Shown here one piece after another: positions 35,411-45,467 of a stretch of DNA of 64,000 bases. The DNA comes from a virus. The first letter of the stretch is position 1; every line of letters begins with the position of its first letter. The stretch lies in the IMG/VR virus record IMGVR_UViG_3300024999_000045, positions 62,001 through 126,000 of that record; one strand, 5' to 3'. The notes under the pieces were generated by a model. It saw only the letters and a program-made list of their open reading frames with translations, made no database searches and was not told the origin of the DNA. Both the position numbers and the translations under genes were made by a program.

Positions 35411-35537
35411 TTTATCACCTTTTCTTCAAATGGTATTATTTACCAACCTTGAAACCCTTGGTATTAAAGGGTTTCAAAATCAGTTTTTTAGATAAAATCA
35501 CTCTTTTATTGAAAGTTATATTTCTCAATAATTATGT

Positions 35538-35867
35538 TTATATTGGTCTAGAAATCAATTCTGGCTTAACAATTATAATAACTGGATTATTTATTGAAAT
35601 CTCTGTTTGATTACTATAAATAATCTCAAGTTCTGTAATATATGAACCGCTAATAGCTGTATCTTCTCTAGTTAAAATATACATACATTCGGCAGCATTA
35701 GCATCTGTGATGCTACATTCCCTTATTAATACTGTTTCTGTATTTTTTTCTTTCATTTTAAAATAAACCATAGCACCATAAAGTGATTCAACTCTGCTAT
35801 CTTTTTTAATTGTAAATATTAGTTTAATATTATTGTCGAATTGATTAACTTCAATTTTGCTTGCCAT
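35538..35867 (-). CDS. small appendage protein (BppU N-domain-like)
   Basis: 109 residues, all beta by appearance (IKLIFTIKKDSRVESLYGAMVYFKMKEK...). This recalls the N-terminal domain of baseplate upper proteins that attach fibres to the tail. It overlaps the upstream gene by one base. Confidence 0.55.
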   Translation of the reverse strand: MASKIEVNQFDNNIKLIFTIKKDSRVESLYGAMVYFKMKEKNTETVLIRECSITDANAAECMYILTREDTAISGSYITELEIIYSNQTEISINNPVIIIVKPELISRPI

Positions 35868-36382
35868 TATAGATTCACCTCAATTCTGTATTCCGAAGTG
35901 CATTCACAATCAATGTAGTAATATTTCTCATTGACTGGTAATTTTACATCAACTTTTAAATTATTATCTTGATTCTCACCAAGAGATATTTGACTAGACT
36001 CACCAGTATCTTGAATTCCCATTAATTTAATATCATAACCACTACCATCAATTAACATCTCGTATTCTTGAGGTGTCCAAGGTAGTGTGACAAAAGGACT
36101 TCCGTAATCTTCTTCACCCTCTGCTTTTCTGTATATTAAAATTTTAGGAACTGGCTCACCATACCAAGTAATTTTGATATGGTTTTTATCTATCAATTCC
36201 GTATCAAAGAATATTCTGCTTTTAATACTTTCAAGTATATTAAAACTAGCAATCTGCCAATCTATAACTCTTTCTTCAATAATAAAGCCTTGAAGTATAA
36301 ATGCAGTTTCTCTTATTGGAAATTTAATACTAGTTACTTGTGCGGTCTCACGTAAGGGAAATTTAATTGATAATTGAGTCAT
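35867..36382 (-). CDS. tail appendage protein, unknown
   Basis: 171 residues with an internal N-terminal duplication (IKFPLRETAQV and IKFPIRETAFI) and a beta-sandwich-like centre. No known family. In an operon of appendage genes. Confidence 0.55.
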   Translation of the reverse strand: MTQLSIKFPLRETAQVTSIKFPIRETAFILQGFIIEERVIDWQIASFNILESIKSRIFFDTELIDKNHIKITWYGEPVPKILIYRKAEGEEDYGSPFVTLPWTPQEYEMLIDGSGYDIKLMGIQDTGESSQISLGENQDNNLKVDVKLPVNEKYYYIDCECTSEYRIEVNL

Positions 36383-36395
36383 TTATATTCCCCCC

Positions 36396-37487
36396 CTATA
36401 CCTCTATTGGATCATAAAATAATTCCATTGCAGAATTATAAACTTTTTGGTCTTCTGCGCCATCACCCATAATAGTACGAATATAAACTTTTCCATTTAT
36501 ATCTTTAGAATATGAAGTAGACTTTTTTATTTCATAGATTCCTGTTGTAATTCCGCTGCCAGGTATAAGTGAAGCGCCACCAGAAAAAGGATAGGTATTC
36601 AAAGTATCAATATATGAATAAACTACAGTTGTAGTGCCCCAACCTAAAGGAGTGTCTGTATCAGATACATTATTAACCCAAATTTTAATTTCAGGCAATC
36701 CATTTGCATTTGTAAATACTTTAAACCTTAAAGGCATAAAATCAATCCAATTAAATGTTTGACTAGTAAATAAAATTGTTCCAAAATCAAAAGCACCACT
36801 TAATTTTATACCTGCGCCTTTTCTTATTTCAAAAAATGCGGTATTAATATTGGTAGTAGGATTATATATTCTTTTAATATTAACCAAATAACCTTTTTCA
36901 TCACCAAGACAATTCATTCTAAATCCGAACATTAAAAACGCGGAACCCGAAATTGCGTTCGCTGTAAAGTTCATATTATAAGTTACATCAAAATTTTCTT
37001 GATTTCCCCATCCGTTTGAGTTTGCTTTACCATAAAACGAAGCTAACCCAGTTTCCCCTTGGCAGGTCAAGCTAGAACCAGTCCATTTCCACAATGTTCC
37101 AACTCTTGCTAGAGGAATCCAATTAGAAGTTTGTGGGTTTGTAAAATCATCTACTGTTTTATTTAATCCAATAAGAGTTTGTCCTGCTGGTATGTTAGGC
37201 AAACTTAAAGTTTCAACAAATCCTTCATCTGGTAACATACTAAAAGTTTTCCAATTAGAAGCTAATGTTTCTGAAGAATATTCTTCAGCAGCAACATCAA
37301 TTAGAGAATTTAAAGTTGACCCAGTAATCGAAAGATTATTTGCGTCATTTGTTCCTAAATTTTTAACTATAACAGGAGCGATATTTGGTTGGTTTTTACG
37401 TATAATACCAAAATCATGTCCACCAGTAACTTTATCCAAACTTATTTCAACATCTTCTAAGTCAAAAAATTTTATATCAATTGCCAT
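36396..37487 (-). CDS. tail appendage / lectin-like structural protein
   Basis: 363 residues. N-terminal beta region with PIVKNLGTNDANNLSITG, then a lectin-like beta-sandwich (FDVTYNMNFTANAISGSAFLMFGFRM...). Its layout parallels the intron-split gene just upstream, so the two look like diverged duplicates. The ATG overlaps the stop of that gene (TAATG). Confidence 0.6.
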   Translation of the reverse strand: MAIDIKFFDLEDVEISLDKVTGGHDFGIIRKNQPNIAPVIVKNLGTNDANNLSITGSTLNSLIDVAAEEYSSETLASNWKTFSMLPDEGFVETLSLPNIPAGQTLIGLNKTVDDFTNPQTSNWIPLARVGTLWKWTGSSLTCQGETGLASFYGKANSNGWGNQENFDVTYNMNFTANAISGSAFLMFGFRMNCLGDEKGYLVNIKRIYNPTTNINTAFFEIRKGAGIKLSGAFDFGTILFTSQTFNWIDFMPLRFKVFTNANGLPEIKIWVNNVSDTDTPLGWGTTTVVYSYIDTLNTYPFSGGASLIPGSGITTGIYEIKKSTSYSKDINGKVYIRTIMGDGAEDQKVYNSAMELFYDPIEV

Positions 37488-38103
37488 TACTGTGCACCTC
37501 CAGCATCTACTTTAAATATACTATATTGTCCACCGAATAAACTTGTAGTAGATAATACATTATCTTTTACCCATACAATTCCGTCTTGTGTTGGTACTTC
37601 CATTTTAATATCATCATAATAAACTAATATACTTCCAGAACCAGGATGACTTCCTAAAACTGGTTTAGCAGAATTAATATATGTATTTGCATTATCAACC
37701 CAAGAATATAAAGGGTCAGTAGATAATTCATTTTGATACCAAAAATCAAATCTGTTTCCAGTTAATTTAACTTTGAAATAATCATGAGTCCCACGAACAC
37801 CTACAGTTCCAGATTGATATAATAAACTCCAAGCGCTAACACCACTTGAAAATTTACCACTCCAAACCTGAATAACACCTTGATTTTGTGGTATTAATCC
37901 ACCGAAATATTGTGCTTGTCCTTGAATTAAAACAATATATCCAGTGTCATAATCGCCAATATCTCGTAAAATATATCCAGCATAAACTCCGTCACGAACA
38001 GTTAATTTTGTTGAAAATGCGAAATCAGTAGCAGATGCCAGCCCACCCCATAATGCTCTTGAATGTTCTGAATCTGTATTGTGTTGGAGCCAACCATTGT
38101 AAA
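37487..38103 (-). CDS. intron-split tail appendage protein, exon 2
   Basis: 205 codons with no start of their own, translated by eye: YNGWLQHNTDSEHSRALWGG ... VKLTGNRFDFWYQNEL ... SIFKVDAGGAQ stop. The sequence reads as a lectin/concanavalin-like sandwich. Joined to exon 1 it gives WEVTFYNGWLQ, a 340-residue protein in all. The exact splice point is uncertain by a few bases. Confidence 0.75.
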
Positions 38104-39209
38104 CTTTTATATTCGCATATATTCGCTAAATATATGCCGTTCTCTAAGGAACTGCTTATGCTTTCACATAAGAATAGACTATATCATCATCTATTTATAA
38201 TAGACGCTTACCACTTCCACCACCAATCGCTTGTGATGTACTAAGTTTATATTAAATTATATTTTTGAGAAAATTCTAAGCTTTTATTTATACGGTTTGG
38301 AACATACTGCATGTTGAATTTATAATAAAAATCTTTAGGTATATATTTTAAATAATCCCTAACTAAATCATAAAATTTACGAAATGCAGTAGCATTAAAA
38401 TAAATTCTATAATAGATTTTACCTTTATATTTTTCAAATCCAGAATTGTCAGTGTGTATTCTTAGGTCTATATCAAACCTATTTTTAAACATATTTACAA
38501 TTTTTACATTTTCTTCATAGGTAAATGATTGAGTATTTAAATATCCAAACCTTTTACCTGCATTATTCCTAAAAGAAACATGCCATTGTCCATCGTCTAA
38601 AAACCAAAACAACAAACCTAGTTTATTAATGTTATTTAAAACATAATCAGAAACTATTTTTTTATTTTCCTTATTAAAAAATTTATTTTCTGTTTCAAAA
38701 TAAAATCTCTTTGAAACCCATAAATTTGTTTGGGTATACATAATTTCCCCAAAGGTTGTCTTCTTAATAAAGTCCTTTTTAATTGTGCTTCTTAATCTCT
38801 GATTAAATATATTAAACAACCATTCACAATAAAATTTTTGTTTATTGGTATGATATATTTTTATTACTCCACCTTCTTTTGAATAATATCCGTCGCCTAA
38901 TAATAAACCGTATAAAGCAAAGCTTATATCTTTGTCACTCATATTTTTAATTTCCTCATTCATGTGAATACTCACTCCTTTTATAATATAAACTCTTAGT
39001 CGTTGAACTTTACTCTATTCGAGTCTTAGCTGCTGATCGTCCATTGTATTAACACTTAGGATTTAACCATATGTCATACACATTTGTTTTTTCTACTTTC
39101 GTAACATTCACGCTTGGTTTTATTTCATACCTACGTTGTAGTCAATGTGTCTTTGGGATGTTCCAGCAGTTCAATAAGTTTTCTATGCTAATTGCTTAAC
39201 ATAGGAAGC
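38104..39209 (-). ncRNA. group I intron with LAGLIDADG ORF (about 1106 nt)
   Basis: It interrupts a tail appendage gene. P7 is GACTA (39001-38997, in TTCAACGACTA) with TAGTC (38181-38177, in GATATAGTCT). The endonuclease ORF lies between the two P7 strands, that is in the P8 region. A canonical GATCAGCAGC P4-P6-like block precedes R. Boundaries are set by reading frame and the final G. Confidence 0.85.
38247..38963 (-). CDS. LAGLIDADG homing endonuclease (intron-encoded)
   Basis: 238 residues from the ATG at 38963, behind AAAGGAGTGAG. Two LAGLIDADG motifs, YGLLLGDGYYS and LLFWFLDDGQW, each with its acidic residue, mark a single-chain double-motif enzyme. It would cut the intronless allele and so spread the intron. 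Confidence 0.9.
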   Translation of the reverse strand: MNEEIKNMSDKDISFALYGLLLGDGYYSKEGGVIKIYHTNKQKFYCEWLFNIFNQRLRSTIKKDFIKKTTFGEIMYTQTNLWVSKRFYFETENKFFNKENKKIVSDYVLNNINKLGLLFWFLDDGQWHVSFRNNAGKRFGYLNTQSFTYEENVKIVNMFKNRFDIDLRIHTDNSGFEKYKGKIYYRIYFNATAFRKFYDLVRDYLKYIPKDFYYKFNMQYVPNRINKSLEFSQKYNLI

Positions 39210-39615
39210 AAGTTACTTCCCATACATATTCATTCCCACCCCAAACAATCCAGTTTTGGTCTGGTTTTGTTCCAGCAGCAGTTGAATATTGACTAAAATC
39301 TTCAAAATATATATCTTTTCCAGGCATCCATGAATTTGCAGGAATATCTGGTACTTGTAATAAGGTTGTAAAATCTGAACTCTTACTTAAACTTAAATTT
39401 TTCCATTGTTTAGCCTCTAAATAATTTTTACCAGTTTGGAAATATTCTTCGATAGAAACTTGAGGTGTAATTGCTGTTTCATCACCAGCATTAAAAATAG
39501 CAATGGGGACTTTTTTCTCAGTCCCCTTAAAAATGCTACCTAAATTTAAATTACTATCAATTCTTGTTTTCAAACCAGAGGCTTCTTCTATTACATAAAA
39601 TTGCAAATCAATCAT
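39210..39615 (-). CDS. intron-split tail appendage protein, exon 1
   Basis: 135 codons plus one base. N-terminal beta domain (FYVIEEASGLKTRIDSNL..., VPIAIFNAGDETAITPQVS) similar in layout to that of the gene at 36396. Unspliced reading ends after TCFLC at 39196. Confidence is limited on the exact exon end. Confidence 0.75.
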
Positions 39616-39633
39616 TTATTAGCCTCCTACTTA

Positions 39634-42600
39634 CTAAATATTTGTTTTCAATGCTCTTGTAGCAAGACCTAATAAAACTACTGGGTCATCACCAAATCTA
39701 GGCACATCAACAAGTATTTCAATTTTATTTATACCACCAGCATCAATTTTGTTGTTTATATGGTCTTCAAAACCTTTATTATCAATAGAAAACTTAATAT
39801 CTAATCCATCTTCTTGTTTAGGATACAAAGAATAAATTAAAGGTTGAGTTCCTATATTTTTAATATATCTAGTAGTACTTTTTTGTCTTCCTCTATTAAC
39901 ATTTTTAAACTCAATAAAATAAGTCTTATTCAGCGTATCAGTGCCAAAAAGACTTTCTTCAATAGTACATTCTGGGTCAATATATAAAGTAACCCCACTT
40001 TTTAATGATTTAAATATTGATAAAGGTATTGCTTCTGCCATTAATTTATAACCAACATCATCTGGATGAACACCAGAACCACGTCTTATTAAATTACTAT
40101 ATTCATCAAATCTACTATCACCATCATATAATGGATTTAAATTACCTGGAACATTTGGTTCTTCAAGAGGTGTAGGTGGAATGTTTTCTTTACCAGCATT
40201 ATAAAAATCAACATAATATACATCATCACGACTATTACAATAATTTATAATCCAAGTATTAAAATCCCATAATGCAGTTCTATAAATTCCTTGTGCGGTA
40301 GTTCTAGGAATTAATGTTCCAATAATTGGTACTATATTATTTGCAATTGACAACTCAACCATTTCAATTAAATTATCTTTTGCTAAATCCATTTTGTATA
40401 TTAAATATTCTACATTGTCTTTATTCTCAGCCATTGCCCAATAAAGGTCGTTTGTTCCGCCTTGTAATACTACATAATTAGGAGATTTAGAAATGACATC
40501 TCTCTCAAATCTATCTAACATTCTTTGTGTTGTATCAGAACCATAACCATTATTTAATACTATAAAGTCATCCTTTAATCTTCTTTGTAACCAATATTGA
40601 TATTGAGAAGTTATCCGACCAGTTCCAGATTCAGCCCAATATCCAGGGTGCCCAGCAGTTATACTATCACCAAGAGTACAAACTGTTATCTTTCTGATTT
40701 CCGTTTCAATGGGAACAGCTAATCTATAAGCATTAATTATAGTAGATTCAATTGGAGCACCATCACTAGATACTGTACTAACATATATAGTATATAAAGG
40801 ATAATTACTTTGAATTAAATTAGTATTACTAATAGCCATAGAATTTGTAAATTTAGAACTAACATTTTGGTTAGAAATTGCTGCGCTTAAATAACCATTC
40901 TCAAATCTTAATCCCGTATTTGTTGATGCAATTTCTATAAATCCATTTTCATATCTGACATCTTCAGTAATTATAGTTTCATTTAATACATAACTAGTTT
41001 TGGTATCAGAATTACTAACAGCCATTTCATTATCATATTTTATAGTAGTTGGATAATATGTAGCAGTTGAAATTACATAATTATCATCAAACCTTAAAGC
41101 ATAAGACAATGTAATTGTGTCTATTCCAGTTGAAAATGTTGTATCAACCGTCCAAGTTATTGTATCAACTTCATAAGACTGTTTTAAGTTTATATTACTT
41201 ACGTAAGTGTCTATATAATTTTCAGTAATAGTTTCATTTATAACAAAGGTATTAATTGGTTCTTTACAATAAGTTATTGCAAATGCAAAAGTTTCGGTTG
41301 GTTCAGATATTAACCCACCAACATAATTTGCTTTCATATAACAAGAAAATTCAATAACATCTTCGGGTATAATTATTTCATAAAAATTATTAGTAGTTGT
41401 AATACTGTCTTCAACACTATTAAATATATAGAATATCTCATAATTATTTATATAATCTACAGTATCCCAAGTTAACATTAAACCATTTTCAGTACGTTCT
41501 CTTTTAAAATTACTAGGAGTTACTGGCTCAACTAAAACATACATTATTTCAATAGTAGAACTATAATTGCTTTCCTCTAATAAATTAGAAGATTTAACTT
41601 TACCAACTATAGTATCAAGATGTTCAGTGACAGTTACTTCATAATAATTATTAGAAGTTTCAATTACTGTTTCTACCCCACCATTTATAGTGTAAGCAAA
41701 TTTATATCCAGAGCCGTCTACACTTGTAGAGTCCCAAGTAAATCTAGCAATTCCGCTACCATTCCAGTTAACACAAAGATTAGTAGGAATTTGTAATGGT
41801 TGATAAGTTGTAGAACTTGCAATTACTACTCTTGAAGAAAACCCTTCATATCCATTATTTGTATAAAATAAGTTTAAATTAATAGTTGATCCTAAAGCTA
41901 ATGGAATATTAAAAGCAGTAGTTCCAACTGTAATAGTTTCTACAATTTCTAGTCCACCATCAATTGAATATTTTAACTTTAATCCATCATCTATTAATGA
42001 ATTATCAGACCAAGCAAGGTTAATATTATTAGTAACACTATCATATTTCCATTGTATTATACTTGGCGGCATTAATAATATCGCCGATGTAGAATATGCA
42101 CTTTGTCCAATGCTATTATAATGTGCTAAACTAATATCCAATTTTTCTTGAACACTAGATTTTGGTATTGTTAATATATATTGATAAGCATCACCAATTG
42201 TTATTATAGAAGTTGATGGGACGCTTATAATATTTTCCGTACCATTATCAACAATATATTTTAATTTATATCCATCTTCATTAACTGAATTATCATCAAA
42301 ATTAACTGTTATATCCCAATCTGTTCCGTTTTCTACAATAGAAGTTGTAACATTGGTTACTAAATTTCTAGGAGATGATTTTGTTGTTAATGTATTAGAA
42401 TTTTCTGATTCACTATTACCATAAGTATCAGTTATATAAGCAACAACATAAACACTTTGATTAACTTCTTCAGTATAATTAAATATATAACTAGTTTCTA
42501 TAGTATCTATTATGTTTATACTTCCAAGATAATCAGTAATATATAATTTATATCCAGTAGCACCAGTTACAGCATTCCAAGAATAAGTTACTTTATCTAA

Positions 42601-44094
42601 ATTATCTTCAATAAGTTGATTAATAATTGTAGAATCTACTAAAGTTAATCCCCAAGTTGTATAAGCAGATGAACCTTGTGAGTTAGTTGCTCTAATTAAA
42701 TATTCATATAAAGAATTATAAGAATAAACAATTTCATCTAAATATGTATTTGTATTAGGTGATAAACTAGTTAAAATAGTTTCAATTTCTCCACTATTTA
42801 CTTTTCTATATATTTCATAATTAGCTTCTAGAGTTGAATTATCTGTCCAGTCAAGTTGGAATCCACTTGGTAATTGAGTTATGAATAAATCTGTTGGTGC
42901 ATTTGGTAATGTGTTAATTGCTACTAAACTAGATTTATCTGATTCAGAATCAACGGTATAACTTGTAACAGAAAGATTTAAATTCTGCTCTGATGTACTT
43001 GTAAATTGACGCGATAAATCTATTCCTTCATAAACTAGTTCGTCTAAACTATTGTATAATCTATAACCATCAACATTTACAACACTATCCCAAGAATAAG
43101 TAATATTATAACCTTCTGTTGTTGCTTGTAAATTAGTTGGAGTTGGTAATAAAAATATAGATTTTTCTATACCAGTTGATATACCAGTTGCGTTTACTGA
43201 AGATACTTTATATTCATAATTTACTCCAGTTAAGTATGAGAAAGTGTCTGTGTATGTTGTTGTGGATTGATTTAAAGATAATGATACCCAATTACTATCT
43301 ACTTTCTTATAAACATTAAACCCAGTTTCAATACCAGAATTATCTACCCAATCAAGTTGAAAACCAGTTTCTAATCTATTAATAGTTAAATTAGTCGGAT
43401 TATTAGGAATTGTTTTTACATTAATCGTTGCAGTTGCAACAGATTCACCAATATCATTATATGCAGTTAAATAATATTCATCATTTTGTTCTACTTCAGA
43501 AGGTAATTCATAACTTGTTGAAGTTGTAGTATTAAATAAAACATTGTTTTTATATAAATTATATCCTGTTGTATTAGTAGTCGCAGTCCAAGATAAGGTT
43601 GCGTTATAGCCATTGTAAGATTGAGTGAAGTTTGTTGGAACAGATGGTGGCATAGGTACTAAATCGCCTAAAAGTTGGCACTCCCAACATTGCAGAATCA
43701 AACCAGTACACGAACCATCAATTTTAAAATATCTATATCCAATACTAGAGTTGATAGTAAAGGTTTTCCATGCATTAGAAGTATAAGTTTGGTTACTAAA
43801 AGATATAATAGAAGTCCAATTAATACCATCTTGACTACCATATACGGTAAAATTCATAAAATTTCTATCAATATCAGCGCTACTATAAATACGCAAACTA
43901 CTTAATGTATATAAATTACCACAATCAACCGCTAACCAACCAACTTTAGTATTTGCTGGCATCCATTTTGCTGCAATACTATTATCAAATGCTTTATATG
44001 GAGCGTATGTTGCGCTATATTGATTACTTGCACTTATAATAAATGGGGTTGGTGTAGTATCACTTGTCATTATTGGTACTATATTTGTTGCCAT
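39634..44094 (-). CDS. giant tail protein: discoidin, Fn3 array and SGNH esterase
   Basis: 1486 residues. Residues about 15-140 form an F5/8-type C (discoidin) domain (YKAFDNSIAAKWMPAN, GWLAVDCG, RYFKIDG). About ten fibronectin-type-III repeats follow (PTNFTQSYNGYNATLSWTA, PTNLTINRLETGFQLDW and so on). Residues about 1135-1355 form an SGNH/GDSL hydrolase: GDSITAG with the catalytic Ser, GGTNDL, and the closing HPDDVGY with Asp and His. Discoidin and Fn3 units bind sugars; SGNH enzymes remove acyl groups from wall polysaccharides. This is a likely receptor-processing tail spike. ATG behind GGAGGTGG. Confidence 0.9.
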   Translation of the reverse strand: MATNIVPIMTSDTTPTPFIISASNQYSATYAPYKAFDNSIAAKWMPANTKVGWLAVDCGNLYTLSSLRIYSSADIDRNFMNFTVYGSQDGINWTSIISFSNQTYTSNAWKTFTINSSIGYRYFKIDGSCTGLILQCWECQLLGDLVPMPPSVPTNFTQSYNGYNATLSWTATTNTTGYNLYKNNVLFNTTTSTSYELPSEVEQNDEYYLTAYNDIGESVATATINVKTIPNNPTNLTINRLETGFQLDWVDNSGIETGFNVYKKVDSNWVSLSLNQSTTTYTDTFSYLTGVNYEYKVSSVNATGISTGIEKSIFLLPTPTNLQATTEGYNITYSWDSVVNVDGYRLYNSLDELVYEGIDLSRQFTSTSEQNLNLSVTSYTVDSESDKSSLVAINTLPNAPTDLFITQLPSGFQLDWTDNSTLEANYEIYRKVNSGEIETILTSLSPNTNTYLDEIVYSYNSLYEYLIRATNSQGSSAYTTWGLTLVDSTIINQLIEDNLDKVTYSWNAVTGATGYKLYITDYLGSINIIDTIETSYIFNYTEEVNQSVYVVAYITDTYGNSESENSNTLTTKSSPRNLVTNVTTSIVENGTDWDITVNFDDNSVNEDGYKLKYIVDNGTENIISVPSTSIITIGDAYQYILTIPKSSVQEKLDISLAHYNSIGQSAYSTSAILLMPPSIIQWKYDSVTNNINLAWSDNSLIDDGLKLKYSIDGGLEIVETITVGTTAFNIPLALGSTINLNLFYTNNGYEGFSSRVVIASSTTYQPLQIPTNLCVNWNGSGIARFTWDSTSVDGSGYKFAYTINGGVETVIETSNNYYEVTVTEHLDTIVGKVKSSNLLEESNYSSTIEIMYVLVEPVTPSNFKRERTENGLMLTWDTVDYINNYEIFYIFNSVEDSITTTNNFYEIIIPEDVIEFSCYMKANYVGGLISEPTETFAFAITYCKEPINTFVINETITENYIDTYVSNINLKQSYEVDTITWTVDTTFSTGIDTITLSYALRFDDNYVISTATYYPTTIKYDNEMAVSNSDTKTSYVLNETIITEDVRYENGFIEIASTNTGLRFENGYLSAAISNQNVSSKFTNSMAISNTNLIQSNYPLYTIYVSTVSSDGAPIESTIINAYRLAVPIETEIRKITVCTLGDSITAGHPGYWAESGTGRITSQYQYWLQRRLKDDFIVLNNGYGSDTTQRMLDRFERDVISKSPNYVVLQGGTNDLYWAMAENKDNVEYLIYKMDLAKDNLIEMVELSIANNIVPIIGTLIPRTTAQGIYRTALWDFNTWIINYCNSRDDVYYVDFYNAGKENIPPTPLEEPNVPGNLNPLYDGDSRFDEYSNLIRRGSGVHPDDVGYKLMAEAIPLSIFKSLKSGVTLYIDPECTIEESLFGTDTLNKTYFIEFKNVNRGRQKSTTRYIKNIGTQPLIYSLYPKQEDGLDIKFSIDNKGFEDHINNKIDAGGINKIEILVDVPRFGDDPVVLLGLATRALKTNI

Positions 44095-44146
44095 TTAAAA
44101 ATCCACCTCCTTCTTAAAAATTTTAAATAAAATAGGATTTTTATTT

Positions 44147-44180
44147 AAAAAAATAAAGGACAAGTCATTTAAACTTGCCC
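44147..44180 (-). terminator. terminator
   Basis: Stem GGACAAGT/ACTTGCCC with one mismatch and a 7-base loop, followed on the minus transcript by a T-rich run. It overlaps the end of the 95-residue gene and precedes the giant tail protein. Confidence 0.75.
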
Positions 44181-44456
44181 TTCTTTAAATTCTATTGCCA
44201 TTTCTATAATTCTTTCATCACTAACTATGTTATTAGTTAATTCATATTCTTCTTCAATTGTTATTCTACTTGAACATTGAATATTTAATTTTTCTATAAT
44301 TAATTTTGCCATTTGTTTTGCAGTTTCTAAATCTTGAAATGATACGTTTTCATAGTTAGGGGAAATGTGTTGTCTGATAAATAATTTTCCACTTTTTAAA
44401 ATTTCGTAACCATAAGTTCCATCATTTTCAAGTAATATACAATATGTGTATTCCAT
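44169..44456 (-). CDS. hypothetical protein (95 aa)
   Basis: 95 residues, alpha/beta mix (YTYCILLENDGTYGYEILK...LETAKQMAKLIIEKL). No family recognised. It lies between two structural genes and just before a terminator. Confidence 0.6.
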   Translation of the reverse strand: MEYTYCILLENDGTYGYEILKSGKLFIRQHISPNYENVSFQDLETAKQMAKLIIEKLNIQCSSRITIEEEYELTNNIVSDERIIEMAIEFKEGQV

Positions 44457-44474
44457 TTAAAATCCTCCTTAAAA

Positions 44475-45344
44475 TCACGCAGGTTCTTCATCTGCCACTA
44501 TAACAATTTTTACATCTTTTTTCTTTTGAGTTGGAAGTCCGGCAGGTGGGTCATTTTTAACAAATACTTTATGTGTTACTGGTGATAAATCAACCAAACC
44601 AACAAGATAGATAATTGCATTTTGATTATGACTTGCTCTAGAAGTTCCGTTATATCCTCTTAAAACTTGAATATCAACTCCAGAAACTGCAACAACTTTC
44701 ATTTCTTCACTATCTATTTTAATAGTACTACCAACTGCATATTTTAGAGCATTATTTGATTTAATAATGTTTGATGTGTCTAAATTATCTACTGCTAAAG
44801 TTAATATTGAAGGATCTATTCCAGTTGTGATAGATGCACCAGCAGCTAAGAATGTTCCAGCAGTATTATAAGTAGTATCACTTGGGTCTGGCAAAGCTAG
44901 AGAAACGGCAGAAGTATCTGCTGTTAAAACTGCACCAATTGAATGAGATGACATTGTTGAAGATTTTCCATCTGCTGTATAGTTACGTGTTACACGGATT
45001 GATGTGCCACTTAAAACTTCTTCTACACGCATACGCTCAAGACCAACTTTTAAAATTGTCCCGATATTGAAGCCATCGATACTGTCACAAATCACGGACG
45101 TATCTGAAATACTGGAAATTAATGCTTGTGCTAAAATATAAGAAACTCCCTCTACGTTTAGTTTAATTGAAGTATATATAAGCGGTGGCGGATTTAAATC
45201 TGGACTCACGTTAGCCCGCGCAGGTGAATTATTTAAATAAATTTGCGTAATAACACTTTCTCCCTCGGATGTGTGTTTTGTTTGGATGGGTAACGAACTG
45301 CTAACATTTCCGCTTCCATCGGAATTTAAAGTTAAATAAATCAT
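44475..45344 (-). CDS. structural protein with internal repeat
   Basis: 289 residues, Ser/Thr-rich. Two similar units can be seen: GTILKVGLERMRVEEVLSGTS...VTRNY and GSTIKIDSEEMKVVAVSGVD...VLRGYNGT, the type of repeat found in phage tail or capsid decoration proteins. Located downstream of the tail tube gene. Exact role unknown. Confidence 0.6.
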   Translation of the reverse strand: MIYLTLNSDGSGNVSSSLPIQTKHTSEGESVITQIYLNNSPARANVSPDLNPPPLIYTSIKLNVEGVSYILAQALISSISDTSVICDSIDGFNIGTILKVGLERMRVEEVLSGTSIRVTRNYTADGKSSTMSSHSIGAVLTADTSAVSLALPDPSDTTYNTAGTFLAAGASITTGIDPSILTLAVDNLDTSNIIKSNNALKYAVGSTIKIDSEEMKVVAVSGVDIQVLRGYNGTSRASHNQNAIIYLVGLVDLSPVTHKVFVKNDPPAGLPTQKKKDVKIVIVADEEPA

Positions 45345-45380
45345 TTTATTTTTCTCCTTTATAATTAAATTTTTTCAATT

Positions 45381-45403
45381 AAAAAAGACACATTTTGTGT
45401 CCC
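45381..45403 (-). terminator. terminator
   Basis: Stem GACACA/TGTGTC with loop TTT and a run of six A on the plus side (T on the minus transcript). Confidence 0.7.
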
Positions 45404-45443
45404 TATGTTCAAACTTTTTATTTTTTCTTCTAATTTTTATATT

Positions 45444-45467
45444 AAAAAAGAGATAACACAGTATCCC
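45444..45467 (-). terminator. terminator at gene end
   Basis: Stem GAGATA/TATCCC (one wobble) with six A on the plus side, immediately beyond the stop of the 194-residue gene. With the hairpin at 45381 it makes a tandem terminator. Confidence 0.65.

Noticed and set aside
35440-35520. Possible fourth copy of the dispersed repeat
   Set aside because: Only the AT-rich dyad part is similar; the GC core is replaced by a TTGAAACCCTT/AAGGGTTTCAA hairpin.
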